Counted from the stretch's first letter, positions 46,235 through 55,570 are shown. The stretch: DNA of 64,000 nucleotides from Steromphala cineraria (GCA_916613615.1 OU744732.1:31940673-32004672), one strand, 5' to 3'. The notes: generated by a model from the sequence alone, not told the origin. Numbers and translations: made by a program.

Positions 46235-48250
46235 GTGGGGGGCCGCCTGGGGTCATACTTGAAGAATTGGGAGACAGTAACCAGCGACCAATGGATTCTG
46301 TCAATAATAGCATCGGGATACATCCTTCAGTGGGATTCACTTCCGCCAACTGCCGTCCATCCTCAAGGGAAGCGTTTTTTCCTTCAAGGCCAAAAGCTTC
46401 AAGCCGCGCTCACAGCCATCGAGCAGCTACTGGAAAAGGGCGCTATCACGGAGCTGGACCCCGCCGACGAATCTCCAGGCTTCTTCTCTCCCGTTTTCCT
46501 GGTTCCCAAGAAAGACACAACGGAGATGAGAATGATTATCGATCTCAAGGTGCTCAACAAGTCATTCCTGTCCAGGCCTCCCAAGTTTACTATGGAGTCG
46601 CTCAAGAGCATACGCAAGCTGATACTTCCGCACTCCAAGTTCGCCAGCCTCGACTTGAGGGACGCTTACTTGCATGTTCCGATCCATCCAAAGTCACGGA
46701 AGTACCTACGGTTTGCGGTCAACGGACGCCGTTTCCAGTTTCAAGTGCTTCCCTTCGGCATCTCGGTAGCTCCTTGGCTGTTCACCAAAGTTACGGCGCC
46801 GGTGCTACAGGTTCTACATCTCCACTTGGTGTTCATCCACGGCTACTTGGACGACTTTCTGCTCCGCCATCAGGACCTAGTCACTCTGTACCACCACATA
46901 GACTTGGTCATACATGTCTTCTCACATCTAGGATGGATCATACATCAGGACAAATCGGAGCTTACGCCTACCAACCGCATCAAGTTCCTGGGAGCCATTT
47001 TGGACACGGAGTCAGCCACTATTGCCCCATCGGAATCCCGCTGGATTGCCATTCAGACTCTCATCCAGAAGTTGTTAGACCACAACAAACTATACTCTCT
47101 CAGGACATGGATGTCCTTAGTAGGCTCCCTTACTTCCATCCAGTCCTTCACCACCAGAGGCCGCCTGAACCTTCGTTTCATTCAGTCCTGGGTGAACAGT
47201 CACCGCTCACAACCCTTGGATTCCAAGATCGTTCCCACACCCATAGTTCGCAAGGAGCTCCAGTGGTGGACGTTACGAGTTCATGTTATGACCGGCTGCC
47301 CTTTCCTCCTTCCGCCTCCGTCTCACACCATCTACACGGATGCGTCGAACCAGGGCTGGGGCGCTCACTGGCAACAGTTCACCCTGAGCGGCTCTTGGAA
47401 CCTACCCGATTCCCAGCTTCACATAAATCTCTTGGAGTTGAAAGCAGTAGTCTTCGCTATCCACAGTTGGAAGTCTCAGTTACAGCACTCGAGCATAATG
47501 ATAGCCACGGACAACTCCACGGTGGTGGCGTATATAAACAAACTGGGAGGAACGAGATCTGCCCCGCTGATGCAACTTACCAGGGATCTCTACGCCCTCA
47601 TAGATGCCTGGTCGATAACAATCCAAGCCAGACACATTCCGGGGAAACTGAACTTCCTAGCCGACTCTCTCTCCCGCCAGAAGCTAATCGTGTCCTCAGA
47701 ATGGACGATCCACCCCAAGGTTTTGGATCTTATCACGGACAGATGGGAGAGACCTCAGATAGATTTGTTCGCCACAGCACTCAACTACAGGCTTCCGACT
47801 TACGTGAGTCCGGTCCCGGATCCTCAGGCAGTAGCGGTGGATGCCCTGTCAATATCTTGGGAGAACCTGGTGGCCTACGCCTTCCCCCCTTTCAAGCTCA
47901 TACCAGAAGTCCTCAACAAAGTCAGCCAGCACAATTGCATAGTATACCTGATAGCCCCGGCGTGGCCCAAGAGAGCCTGGTTTCCATCCCTACTAAATCT
48001 CCTTCTAGAGCAGCCGCTCCAACTTCCTCTATGGTGGAACCTCCTCCAACAACCAAGGTGGCAACCGGAGAACGTGAATCTCCAAGCCTTCAATCTTCAC
48101 GTTTGGAGAATATCCAGAGAGCGTTGCAGGAACGAGGCTATGCACAAGACACTTCTCACGCTATTTCCCGATCCATTAGACCTAGTACCTCAGCACTCTA
48201 CGATCACAAGTGGATCAAGTTCCAGCAGTGGAGAGGAGATAGAGGACTAG
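46235..48250 (+). CDS. pol: DIRS ORF2, reverse transcriptase/RNase H with methyltransferase-like tail
   Basis: Copies element RNA into DNA. Counting from the GTG at 46,235, reverse transcriptase motifs are FLVPKKD (about 90), LDLRDAYLHVPI with catalytic Asp140, LPFGISVAPWLFTK, and the YLDD box at 204-207. RNase H follows with IYTDAS (Asp369), LLELKAV (Glu401), IATDNSTV (Asp426) and FLADSLSR (Asp477), all four catalytic acids present. From about 495 the tail (DLFAT, YAFPPF at 548-553, LIAPAWPKRAWF) matches the Dam-like methyltransferase region known in DIRS elements, with FPPF in place of the usual (D/N/S)PP(Y/F/W). The frame is open from 45,911 but contains no ATG before the RT domain, and it lies +1 to ORF1. 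Frameshifting, non-AUG initiation or splicing is therefore needed. The last 220 bases overlap the recombinase frame. Confidence 0.93.
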   Translation: MGGRLGSYLKNWETVTSDQWILSIIASGYILQWDSLPPTAVHPQGKRFFLQGQKLQAALTAIEQLLEKGAITELDPADESPGFFSPVFLVPKKDTTEMRMIIDLKVLNKSFLSRPPKFTMESLKSIRKLILPHSKFASLDLRDAYLHVPIHPKSRKYLRFAVNGRRFQFQVLPFGISVAPWLFTKVTAPVLQVLHLHLVFIHGYLDDFLLRHQDLVTLYHHIDLVIHVFSHLGWIIHQDKSELTPTNRIKFLGAILDTESATIAPSESRWIAIQTLIQKLLDHNKLYSLRTWMSLVGSLTSIQSFTTRGRLNLRFIQSWVNSHRSQPLDSKIVPTPIVRKELQWWTLRVHVMTGCPFLLPPPSHTIYTDASNQGWGAHWQQFTLSGSWNLPDSQLHINLLELKAVVFAIHSWKSQLQHSSIMIATDNSTVVAYINKLGGTRSAPLMQLTRDLYALIDAWSITIQARHIPGKLNFLADSLSRQKLIVSSEWTIHPKVLDLITDRWERPQIDLFATALNYRLPTYVSPVPDPQAVAVDALSISWENLVAYAFPPFKLIPEVLNKVSQHNCIVYLIAPAWPKRAWFPSLLNLLLEQPLQLPLWWNLLQQPRWQPENVNLQAFNLHVWRISRERCRNEAMHKTLLTLFPDPLDLVPQHSTITSGSSSSSGEEIED

Positions 48251-49167
48251 CTAATCTGCCGTTATCCACCCCTATGATTGCAGACTTTCTTAACCACTTA
48301 CGACAAGATCGCAACTTAAAAGCTGGTACCATCGAAGGCTATAGATCTGCTATTGCGTCAGTTTCAGAGCTGGAAGGCTTGTCTATCGGATCGGACATAA
48401 CCCTCACAAGACTGTTAAAATCTTTTAAACTGCAAGACATCAAATCTCCTAATACCTTCCCCAAATGGGACCTGCTTCTAGTACTGCAATCCTTACAACG
48501 GGCTCCTTACGAACCGTTGCATGCTTCATCTCTCAAGTTTTTGGCCTGGAAAACCGCATTTTTGATCGCCTTCGCCTCTGCTGCCAGAATCTCAGAACTT
48601 CATGCGATAGATGTTTCCTCCATTGACTTTGCCCACAGATACACCGCTGTGTCTTTTAGAGCCTTACCTGAGTTTCTTGCCAAAAACCAATCTACGGCTT
48701 CAGGACCTTTAGGAGCCAGAGTTTACTCCTTCCCGGCCCTTCCAGTTCCCGCAGACGCCAGGGATAAAGCGCGCCTCCTCTGTCCAATTCGAGTTCTACG
48801 ATGGTACCTCGACAGAACTCACTCTATCAGAAAGGGTAGAAGACGTCTTTTTATTCCCTGCAAGCCAGCGCTTTCTTCAGAGATATCCAAAAATACGATC
48901 GCATCTTGGCTCCGTAAGACCATCGCCTTAGCTTACTCCACTACGGACCAGGAATCGACCAACGCCAAGTTCTCTCCTCACGAGATCCGGGCGCTATCTA
49001 CTTCATTAGCGGCCTGGAAGTCTGTTTCCATCGACCAGATTGTGGCCTCCTGCCAGTGGAAGTCCTCCAACTCCTTCACCAGGGCTTATCTCAGAGATCT
49101 ATCCGCCTCGTTGGATGGACTTTCTTCTCTGGGTCCGTTGGTGGCGGCTCAACACTTATCTGCCTGA
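48031..49167 (+). CDS. YR: DIRS ORF3, tyrosine recombinase (378 aa)
   Basis: Integrates the circular DNA copy by site-specific recombination, replacing the integrase of other retrotransposons. Counted from the ATG at 48,031, the catalytic set is Arg186 (AARISEL), His317 and Arg320 (SPHEIRALS), Trp343 (CQWKS) in the His/Trp position, and the nucleophile Tyr353 (FTRAYLRDL). The N-terminal SAM-like core-binding part spans about 25-120 (ISRSIRPSTSALYDHKW, FLNHLRQ). The frame is open upstream to 46,267 (588 further codons) across the RT frame, but that part reads as Pro/Ser/His-rich sequence with no domain, so I place the start at this ATG, 220 bases inside ORF2. The stop is followed within 25 bases by a 34-G tract. 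All catalytic residues are intact. Confidence 0.92.
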   Translation: MVEPPPTTKVATGERESPSLQSSRLENIQRALQERGYAQDTSHAISRSIRPSTSALYDHKWIKFQQWRGDRGLANLPLSTPMIADFLNHLRQDRNLKAGTIEGYRSAIASVSELEGLSIGSDITLTRLLKSFKLQDIKSPNTFPKWDLLLVLQSLQRAPYEPLHASSLKFLAWKTAFLIAFASAARISELHAIDVSSIDFAHRYTAVSFRALPEFLAKNQSTASGPLGARVYSFPALPVPADARDKARLLCPIRVLRWYLDRTHSIRKGRRRLFIPCKPALSSEISKNTIASWLRKTIALAYSTTDQESTNAKFSPHEIRALSTSLAAWKSVSIDQIVASCQWKSSNSFTRAYLRDLSASLDGLSSLGPLVAAQHLSA

Positions 49168-49188
49168 CCCCCTCCCGAGGAGGAGAAA

Positions 49189-49222
<34 letters not shown>
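49189..49222 (+). repeat. Poly-G tract of 34 in the DIRS 3' region
   Basis: Thirty-four consecutive G directly after GGAGGAGAAA and 22 bases after the recombinase stop. Such a run can form G-quadruplexes and its length is error-prone in sequencing. Confidence 0.95.
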
Positions 49223-49224
<2 letters not shown>

Positions 49225-49798
49225 GCTTCCTGAGGGTGCGTGGTCCTAGTTCCCGACCTATCAACGTAGATGGTGGACTTCAACCACTTCCTAAGGTGGG
49301 CATAATTCCCTAAAACTTGTCTTGCACATTACTAAGGGATTGGAAGTATTAATATAGTGTTTATTCTTCGTTGTGGTGGCGAGTGACGTGGTATAATCAC
49401 TCTTTGGGAAGAACTAAATCTGTTAAGTTAAATATTAATCCTCCTCATCACCTCCCTTCCCGTAACCATGTTCGGAGTGGAGAGTACAGGTTCTGGAAAT
49501 TACGTTTTTTCGGTATTAATTCCCGTTTTACGGGCTATTTTATAGGGAAAAAACGATCTTTTATTCCTTCCTTTTATCATAATTTGGTCTGCTTAGTCTC
49601 CTTTTCCGCCTAGATCGGTAATATTTACCGTTATTCGGAGGAATTTGGACAAAGATTTAAGAATTTACCGTTATTCCTATAAATTATCATCCCTTATTCA
49701 CCTAAATAAAAGCGAAATTCTCGCTAGGTTGGGATCGATTGATTAATTAAATACCATTTTAAGAGGTATGGATACCCTCCTCCTTACGTGGTATTCTG
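49223..49798 (+). other. DIRS 3' untranslated region
   Basis: Non-coding stretch with several TTTACCGTTATTC words (about 49,627 and 49,662). The unit TAATATTTACCGTTATTC and AAGAATTTACCGTTATTC form a short internal repeat. AATAAAAG at about 49,706 could serve as a poly(A) signal. Confidence 0.5.
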
Positions 49799-49892
49799 TC
49801 AATGTTGGTTTAGAGGTAAGGGTTTTCGCAATAATTATGAAACAATCACAATTATTGTTAGTAATTATAAGAAAACTTACCTCTAAACCAAC
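49799..49892 (+). repeat. DIRS internal complementary region
   Basis: The first half (TCAATGTTGGTTTAGAGG to CGCAATAATTAT) is the complement of the left outer end. The second half (ATTATGAAACAATC to CTCTAAACCAAC) is the complement of the right outer end. They overlap on ATTAT, so the region equals the complement of the ends joined in a circle. Confidence 0.95.
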
Positions 49893-49938
49893 GAATTACT
49901 CCCTCCCTTCCTCCCCGTTATCCATCTCTCTGTTCATC

Positions 49939-50098
49939 GAAAAGAATGACAGCTGAGTTTGAAAATTCAAGGGAGATAATTCCCAAGGGAGGTAAATCAG
50001 GAAGAGGAACACGCAGACCACTAAAAAAATTTATTTTTCACACTCTGTACGATCTCTCCGAAAAGAGAGAAATAAGTCAATGTTGGTTTAGAGGTAAG
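49939..50098 (-). repeat. DIRS right inverted terminal repeat (160 bp)
   Basis: Reverse complement of 43,881-44,040. It is followed by the right-specific end TTTTCTTATAATTACTAACA and GTTTCATAAT. Confidence 0.95.
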
Positions 50099-50140
50099 TT
50101 TTCTTATAATTACTAACAATAATTGTGATTGTTTCATAAT

Positions 50141-50718
50141 GAGAGTGAAAATTTAGACTTTTTGACAATATTTTTGCAAGATTTCTGATGTTCTTATTCA
50201 TTTATTTAGCAAGTGACTTGATCATTTTATTTTCCATCTGACATTAAACAGATGCATACCATTCTAAATGATTTTGTCCTAATTAGTTGATTAATAAATG
50301 TTGCTGTAAAATACTAATTTTGAATATGGAAACCTTTAACCATGAGTTTGAGCATCAGACACTCTACCAGTTCAACCAAAGTGAAAACCCACCCAGAAAA
50401 GCTAGTAGGAATGCTTTAGACCACATGCAGATATTAAGAAGTTGTAAACTATGAAACCATGTATATTCTTGAACTTTTATCATTCTTTATATCATTCTAA
50501 GTATAAAGATACCAATAGAAAACAGAAATACATTGTCTTACACAAATAAGTACATGTGACTCATTTCAAGTCAGATTAATGTCAGAAAGGAGATGTTCTC
50601 AGGTTTATCACAGAAATAAGGTAGACATGACAGTGTGGCTGACGCAAACAGATAAAGATACTTCTTCACAGTTGTCCCATGCCCAGAAAGTACAGTTCTG
50701 ACCACAGGATATTGTATA
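50141..50718. other. AT-rich stretch without recognised features
   Basis: Flank of the DIRS insertion. Nothing recognised. Confidence 0.45.
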
Positions 50719-51510
50719 TTTACCTCAGATTGATGACATGACCTTATTAACTTGAGACATGACAACAAGACGTTGAACTAGTTTGCTGAGTTCGTAATCA
50801 CAAAGGAAGGAATCTCGATAGGAATGTAAATCTAAAAGAATTTGCAAAGATTTCTCCTTATTGGTTTATGAAATCCCACTAAATGATAAATTTTATATTT
50901 GTTAAGGTGTTTATGTGTGAACAAAGTACAATTTCACTGTACATAGCATTGTACTTGTGGCACAACCAGGGTTAATTAATCATATTGACAGAATATAAGG
51001 GAGAAAAACAAACTATTGATCAAGTACAGGTTTTAAAAGTTGCAATTTCACTGTTAAAGGAATGTCTTTGGTCAATTTTGTGATAGTGGCAGTGGTAGGG
51101 TTGATATACCATAACAGACAAGAGATAAGTATTATGTTTACCTGAGGTTGATGACATGACCTTATTAACTTGAGATATATCGGCAAGATTTTGAACTAGT
51201 TTGCTGACTTCGTAATCTAAATCTAAAATATTTTGAAAAGATTTTTTCTTTTTGGTTTATGAAATCTCATTCAATGATAAATTTAATATTTCTCAAAGTC
51301 TGAATTAAGTACAATTTCACTGTACATAGCATTGTACTAGTAGCACAACTGGGGTTAATTAATCATAATAACAGAAAATAAGGGAGAAAAACAAACTATT
51401 GATCCAGTACAGGTTAGGAAAGTTACAATTTAACTGTTATAGAAATGTCCTTGGTCACTTTTGTGACAGTGGCAGTGAAAGGGTTAAAAGACCATAACAG
51501 ACAAGAGATA
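50719..51510 (+). repeat. Tandem duplication, unit about 418 bp
   Basis: Unit 1 (50,719-51,136) and unit 2 (51,137 to about 51,510) share TGATGACATGACCTTATTAA, GAACTAGTTTGCTGA, CAATTTCACTGTACATAGCA and GGGAGAAAAACAAACTATTG in order. They differ by many substitutions and short deletions, so the event is old. Each unit contains GTACAATTTCACTGTACATA with self-complementary GTAC ends. Confidence 0.88.
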
Positions 51511-52879
51511 AGGAAGACACAAACTTCAATGAAGGACTTTTTATGAAAAATACTTATGTATGTAGACTTCAACATGGGGTTAAGACATAGGAAGACAGGG
51601 TCAAGAGGTAGGAAATATTTCAGTATTTATATATCATTGCCATATACTATATAACATAATGTATACCATATACCATATGGTTATAATATTTAGAGATAAA
51701 TTGACTTACCCGGTATATGCATACTCTTCAGGATAGTAAAATGTTATACATTTTTTTTGCATCATTCATTGATATGAATTGTTTCTAGTTCATGTATAAG
51801 AATATTGATGTTTTTAATTCATAGATTTAATTTCATTGGAAGATTATCTGTATACAAAATTAATTTAGAAGAATATAAATGGTATTAAACAAGCTTCAAT
51901 GTATAATTTTATTATTAGCAATTTGAAACTTAATGTTACAGTTTTCTAAAAATTGCATTGCTCGAAGCAAATTTTTGTTCTTTTTATTATTGACAAACTT
52001 CGATCAGTCAGAGTGCAAATAACAGATAGAGAGTTATGCAATATTTACTGGTAGCACCAAGCACCAATTACCATTGTGATAATGATTGTAACCTTGTTAC
52101 ATCACAAGTGTGAATAAATTACATCGCTGTATAAGTAAAAGTATAATTATATATATAAGTAATCTAACCAGGGATTGATAATATACAGTTTGTATTAATT
52201 TTCCTTGTTTGGTATATTGGAAACTGAGGTAAGAATAAAGTTTCTTTCTGTGATTTAAAACTTCTTTCTTTGATTTTTGTTTGATTAAGCAAATTAATTT
52301 TGTTGTCAAACCAGTGTTGGCATTTACATATGATTGACAAAATTGGATTTTTTTTACATAAAGTACATAGAATAAGAAAGATAATGATCCATCTTTATCC
52401 TTATATTACATATATATAACGAGTTATGACATGGCTCTATGTCATAATATGTTAATGGTACCTTGGCCTGAATATTAGTTAGATAGATATATACACCATT
52501 TGGAAAGTGAACAAATGTATCATTGTTATGTCTTGGATATTATTGTATACAATAGTACAATTTTCTCTACCTATTTTGGGGCATTGTGACTATATATATT
52601 TGGTTAAACAGTTCTGACAGTGCTGGGGATGTAAGAAGCTTCATTCTCAACTGTACATTTGGTGACCCTGTGGCCACAGTCCCTACAACAAAAATATGAA
52701 GCTTGATGAGCTACGGAGCCAATGGCTCTATTTTTTTCATAGCTTCACTTCTCGTTGTTTTTTTAACTAGTGTGATTCGAACTCTTTATCAAGTTTCCAA
52801 AAAAAAATGTAAAAAATACTACCCTCAGTATATGTTCAACCGCCTTATGTAATAATAATGTTGTGACAATAATATATAT
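51511..52879. other. AT-rich stretch without recognised features
   Basis: No supported exon or element. ACCATATACCATATGG near 51,665 is a short local repeat. Confidence 0.4.
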
Positions 52880-52947
52880 TTGTTAACTTGAATGTCACCT
52901 TGAATTTCACTTCCTCAAAGTGATACCCCGATAGGAGTGTCCTTTTA
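52880..52947. mobile_element. MITE-B right-end fragment
   Basis: TTGAATTTCACTTCCTCAAA and CCCGATAGGAGTGTCC, then TTTTAA, match the MITE-B right end. The left part is missing or unrecognisable. It lies 63 bp before the terminal exon. Confidence 0.5.
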
Positions 52948-53010
52948 AAAATTGAGAATAATTTTTAAGAATTAAAATCATTGTTAATTTGTGAATAATT
53001 GTATTTCCAG

Positions 53011-53180
53011 AGCGTATTGAGCTACTACCGACTACCGGCCAAGATACGACGATAGCCAACGTGAACCTGAACGGAGCACCCCAGTTCCACCCCGCCCAGA
53101 TGAATGGGCAGGCAAACTACGTGACGGCGGAGGAAGGGGGCACGCAGGTCGCATATGCTGGGTCTGTTACTAGTTACTAG
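53011..53180 (+). CDS. 3'-terminal coding exon of an unrecognised gene
   Basis: A splice acceptor (TTGTATTTCCAG) ends at 53,010. The only frame open to a stop begins with a split codon (AG at 53,011-53,012), continues RIELLPTTGQDTTI and ends AYAGSVTSY, with TAG at 53,178. The other two frames stop within 15 codons. GC content and GC-ending codons (AAC GTG AAC CTG AAC) stand out sharply from the AT-rich surroundings. The 55 residues are rich in Asn, Gln, Ala, Thr and Gly with few charges, like a disordered tail. No domain, membrane segment or family was recognised. The preceding exon must end in phase 1, as the candidate at 11,417-11,453 does. The weak GGTCTG near 53,160 could be an alternative donor, but the in-frame stop makes a terminal exon more likely. 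Confidence 0.7.
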
Positions 53181-53748
53181 TCATTTCATTTGGATAGTTA
53201 AATGGAAAAATGGTCACAAAGGATATATAATTTTATATTTAAAAACTTTAAATGGTCGTATATAGAATATTTTTAACATCAATGTCCTGAAATGGTAATG
53301 TTGATCATCTATCTTCACATAATACAGACAAACAGTCTTATATAACTTAAATAATTAACAGTGTTAAATAGATCACGAGTCCTTGACCCGACTTGGGCTC
53401 GAGTACTCGAGTACCCGTGGAAGCCTTAGTTTAAAGGGATACAGATCGTATATGTTTTTTATATACTAGTTCTCTGGATATATAATTTGTTTTGGGTTGT
53501 TTTAAGGGACATAGGATGCATACGCTGGGTACATTACTAGTTTGATACATATGTGAAGAGTTAGGGATAAGTTTAAAAGACTCTAAATCGAACATCAAAA
53601 CGGAATTTTTGAAGGTAAGGGGATCCGAATTAGTAACTCTTGGGCTGTCACCCTTCAAATATGTATTCTAAAGTTCATTTTGATATGACCTTTGTAAGGC
53701 TAGACGAATGGTGTTTCTGTTCATAGAACTGCAAGCCTGTTTAATTAT
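53181..53748. other. Probable 3' untranslated region and beyond
   Basis: AT-rich. Holds a decayed echo of the exon end at 53,509-53,545 and the palindrome CTCGAGTACTCGAG at 53,398-53,411. No clear poly(A) signal was assigned. Confidence 0.35.
53509..53545 (+). pseudogene. Degenerate duplicate of the terminal exon end
   Basis: GGACATAGGATGCATACGCT then GGGTACATTACTAGTTTGA lines up with the exon text GCACGCAGGTCGCATATGCT then GGGTCTGTTACTAGTTACTAG at about 25 of 35 bases. Sequence further upstream does not align, so only the last 12 or so codons are represented. Confidence 0.35.
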
Positions 53749-54760
53749 CCCCGCCGCGCCTTTAGCGCGAAGCGGGGGATATAGTATTTGGCACCGTCTG
53801 TCCCTCCGTACGTACATACGTACGTCCGGAATAAAATTGAATAACTCAAAAACTATTGACCGGATTCTTTTCAATTTTTTGTATGTAGCTTCATCACCAT
53901 AAGAGTAAGGTCCCTATAGAGTATAGAGGTTCATGACCTTGACCTTCATTTCAAGGTCACAACGAGACTTTGAATTTTATCCTTGTCAGCGGGATATCTC
54001 AAGAACCATTCACTGGATTCTCTTCATAACTTATACATTGAATCTTATTGGGAAGGCGCCCGGCCCAGTTGATTTTGGTGACATTCACATTATTGTCAAG
54101 GTCACAGCGAGACTTTGAAAATTTCAGCATTGAAGCCAACATTTTAGGTATGTCAGCGGGATATCTCAAGAACCATTAACTGGATTCTCTTAATAATTTA
54201 CACAAGGCATCTTATTGGGAAGGCGCCAGGCCCAGTTGATTTTGGTGACATTCACATTATTTTCAAGGTCACAGCGAGACTTTGAAAATTTCAGCATTGA
54301 AACCAACATTTTAGGTATGTCAGCGGGATATCTCAAGAACCTTTAACTGGATTCTCTTCATAATTTACACAAGGCATCTTATTGGGAAGGCGCCGGGCCC
54401 AGTCGATTTTGGTGACCCTCACATTATTTTCAAGGTCACAGCAAGGCTTTGAAAATTTAAGCATTGAGATCTGCAGTTTAAGCTTGTCAGCGGGATATCT
54501 GTAGAACTGTTCACTAGATTCTCTTAAAGCATCTTAAAGGGAAGACGAAGGGCAAAGTCAATTTTGATGGACTTCACATTGTTTTCAAGGTCACAGCAGA
54601 ACTTTTGTTTTATCATCAATTTACCTGCATGTTAAGCTTCTTAGTATGATATATCAAGAGTCATTCACTGGATTCTTTTTATGAATCTAGTTTAGGTAGA
54701 CACCGGGCCAATTTGGTTTTGGTGACTTACACATAATTTTCAAGTCACAGAGAAAGGGGA
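53749..54760. mobile_element. Pearl/Helentron-like element with CCCCGC hairpin
   Basis: It opens with a hairpin, CCCCGCCGCGC then CTTTA then GCGCGAAGCGGGG (53,749-53,777). A short GTCCCTCCGTACGTAC tract follows, then tandem units of about 167 bp. It has the same layout as the elements at 5,866 and 55,883 but an unrelated core sequence. The right boundary is not sharp. Confidence 0.6.
53984..54730 (+). repeat. Tandem core, about 5 units of 167 bp
   Basis: GTCAGCGGGATATCTCAAGA recurs at 53,984, 54,152, 54,319 and (altered) 54,485, with a worn unit near 54,640. Other shared blocks are TTGGGAAGGCGCC, CCCAGTTGATTTTGGTGAC and CAAGGTCACAGCGAGACTTT. Confidence 0.88.
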
Positions 54761-55570
54761 GAAAGTTTGATGTGTTCTAGCTTAAAAGCTGTTTTAGTAT
54801 GTCTAAATCTGTTCATAAAGTCTGTAAACAGTTGCCATAATGTCAATTCTGTAAGTCAGTACTTCTTGATAAATTAACACCTTTAATTCTTTTCATCAGA
54901 AAAATTAATCACTTGATATTTGGGGGCAAAATGCTAAAGGTTGTTATTTTTTAAGCATGTTTCCCTGAAATTTGATGTGTGCCACTGGTTGCTTTTTAAT
55001 TTTTAATAATAACTCGTGACTTATATTAATGTTGACATAATGTCATTGTCCAAAACCATAAGCTCTAATATAATACTTGCAACATTTTGTACATTTGGTG
55101 AAATGACACTGTTTATGAAGTTTGAAACAGGACTCGCAGAGTGACTCTTTAACTAGTAGTTTCACCACAAGCATTAGAGCTATTCAATCAGTGCAATCAA
55201 GTTTCAGTTGACTGGCACTCACGGTCCAGATTTCTTCAATAATATAGTGGTGTTATCATTGTCATGGTGTCCGGGGTGGTGTTATGAAGTTGTTCAGTCT
55301 GGTGTTGAGGGCTGGTGTTTACCTGTTTTATTCATTCATGAGTGTCTGCTTACGCTGGAGAGAGTTTGTTGTTGGACGGCCACGTTCTATCGATCTTTCT
55401 CTCTGGAGGGCTGGGAATTTGTTTGCTACGGTTATGAGTGCTTTGGGATTTGTTTTTGTGTAACTCGTACATGGTTGAGAGCGATCGGGCTTATTGGGTT
55501 CAATAATTAAGAGACTTCCTGTGAAGTGCCGGGAACCCAGACGGGCTTTGTTGCAGTTGATTAAATGCTC
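54761..55570. other. Unassigned stretch with a less AT-rich patch
   Basis: Between 55,208 and 55,510 a 100-codon frame with many Cys, Trp and Gly occurs (CPGWCYEVVQSGVEGWC). I recognise no domain, and neither a splice context nor a promoter is evident. It may be a fragment of an old element. Confidence 0.3.

Larger units (their letters stand above)
43863..50140 (+). mobile_element. DIRS-like tyrosine-recombinase retrotransposon, complete
   Basis: The order is left inverted repeat, leader, Gag-like frame, RT/RNase H/methyltransferase-like frame, tyrosine recombinase frame, 3' region, internal complementary region, right inverted repeat. Both outer ends carry ATAAT (43,863-43,867 and 50,136-50,140). 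The internal complementary region spells the two ends joined with one ATAAT, which is what a circular intermediate predicts in DIRS elements. No target duplication is expected, because integration is by recombinase rather than integrase. All three frames are open and the inverted repeats differ at one base seen, so the insertion looks recent. Confidence 0.95.

Noticed and set aside
46267..48030. N-terminal extension of the recombinase
   Set aside because: Open but without domain or start evidence, and the opposing RT frame carries all conserved motifs here. An ATG at 48,031 gives a normal-sized recombinase.
43863..50140. LTR retrotransposon or endogenous retrovirus
   Set aside because: No direct LTRs, protease or integrase. 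Inverted repeats, an internal complementary region and a tyrosine recombinase identify a DIRS-type element.
55208..55510. 100-aa Cys/Trp-rich frame
   Set aside because: No signal peptide, domain, splice sites or repeat partner could be defended; left as unassigned.
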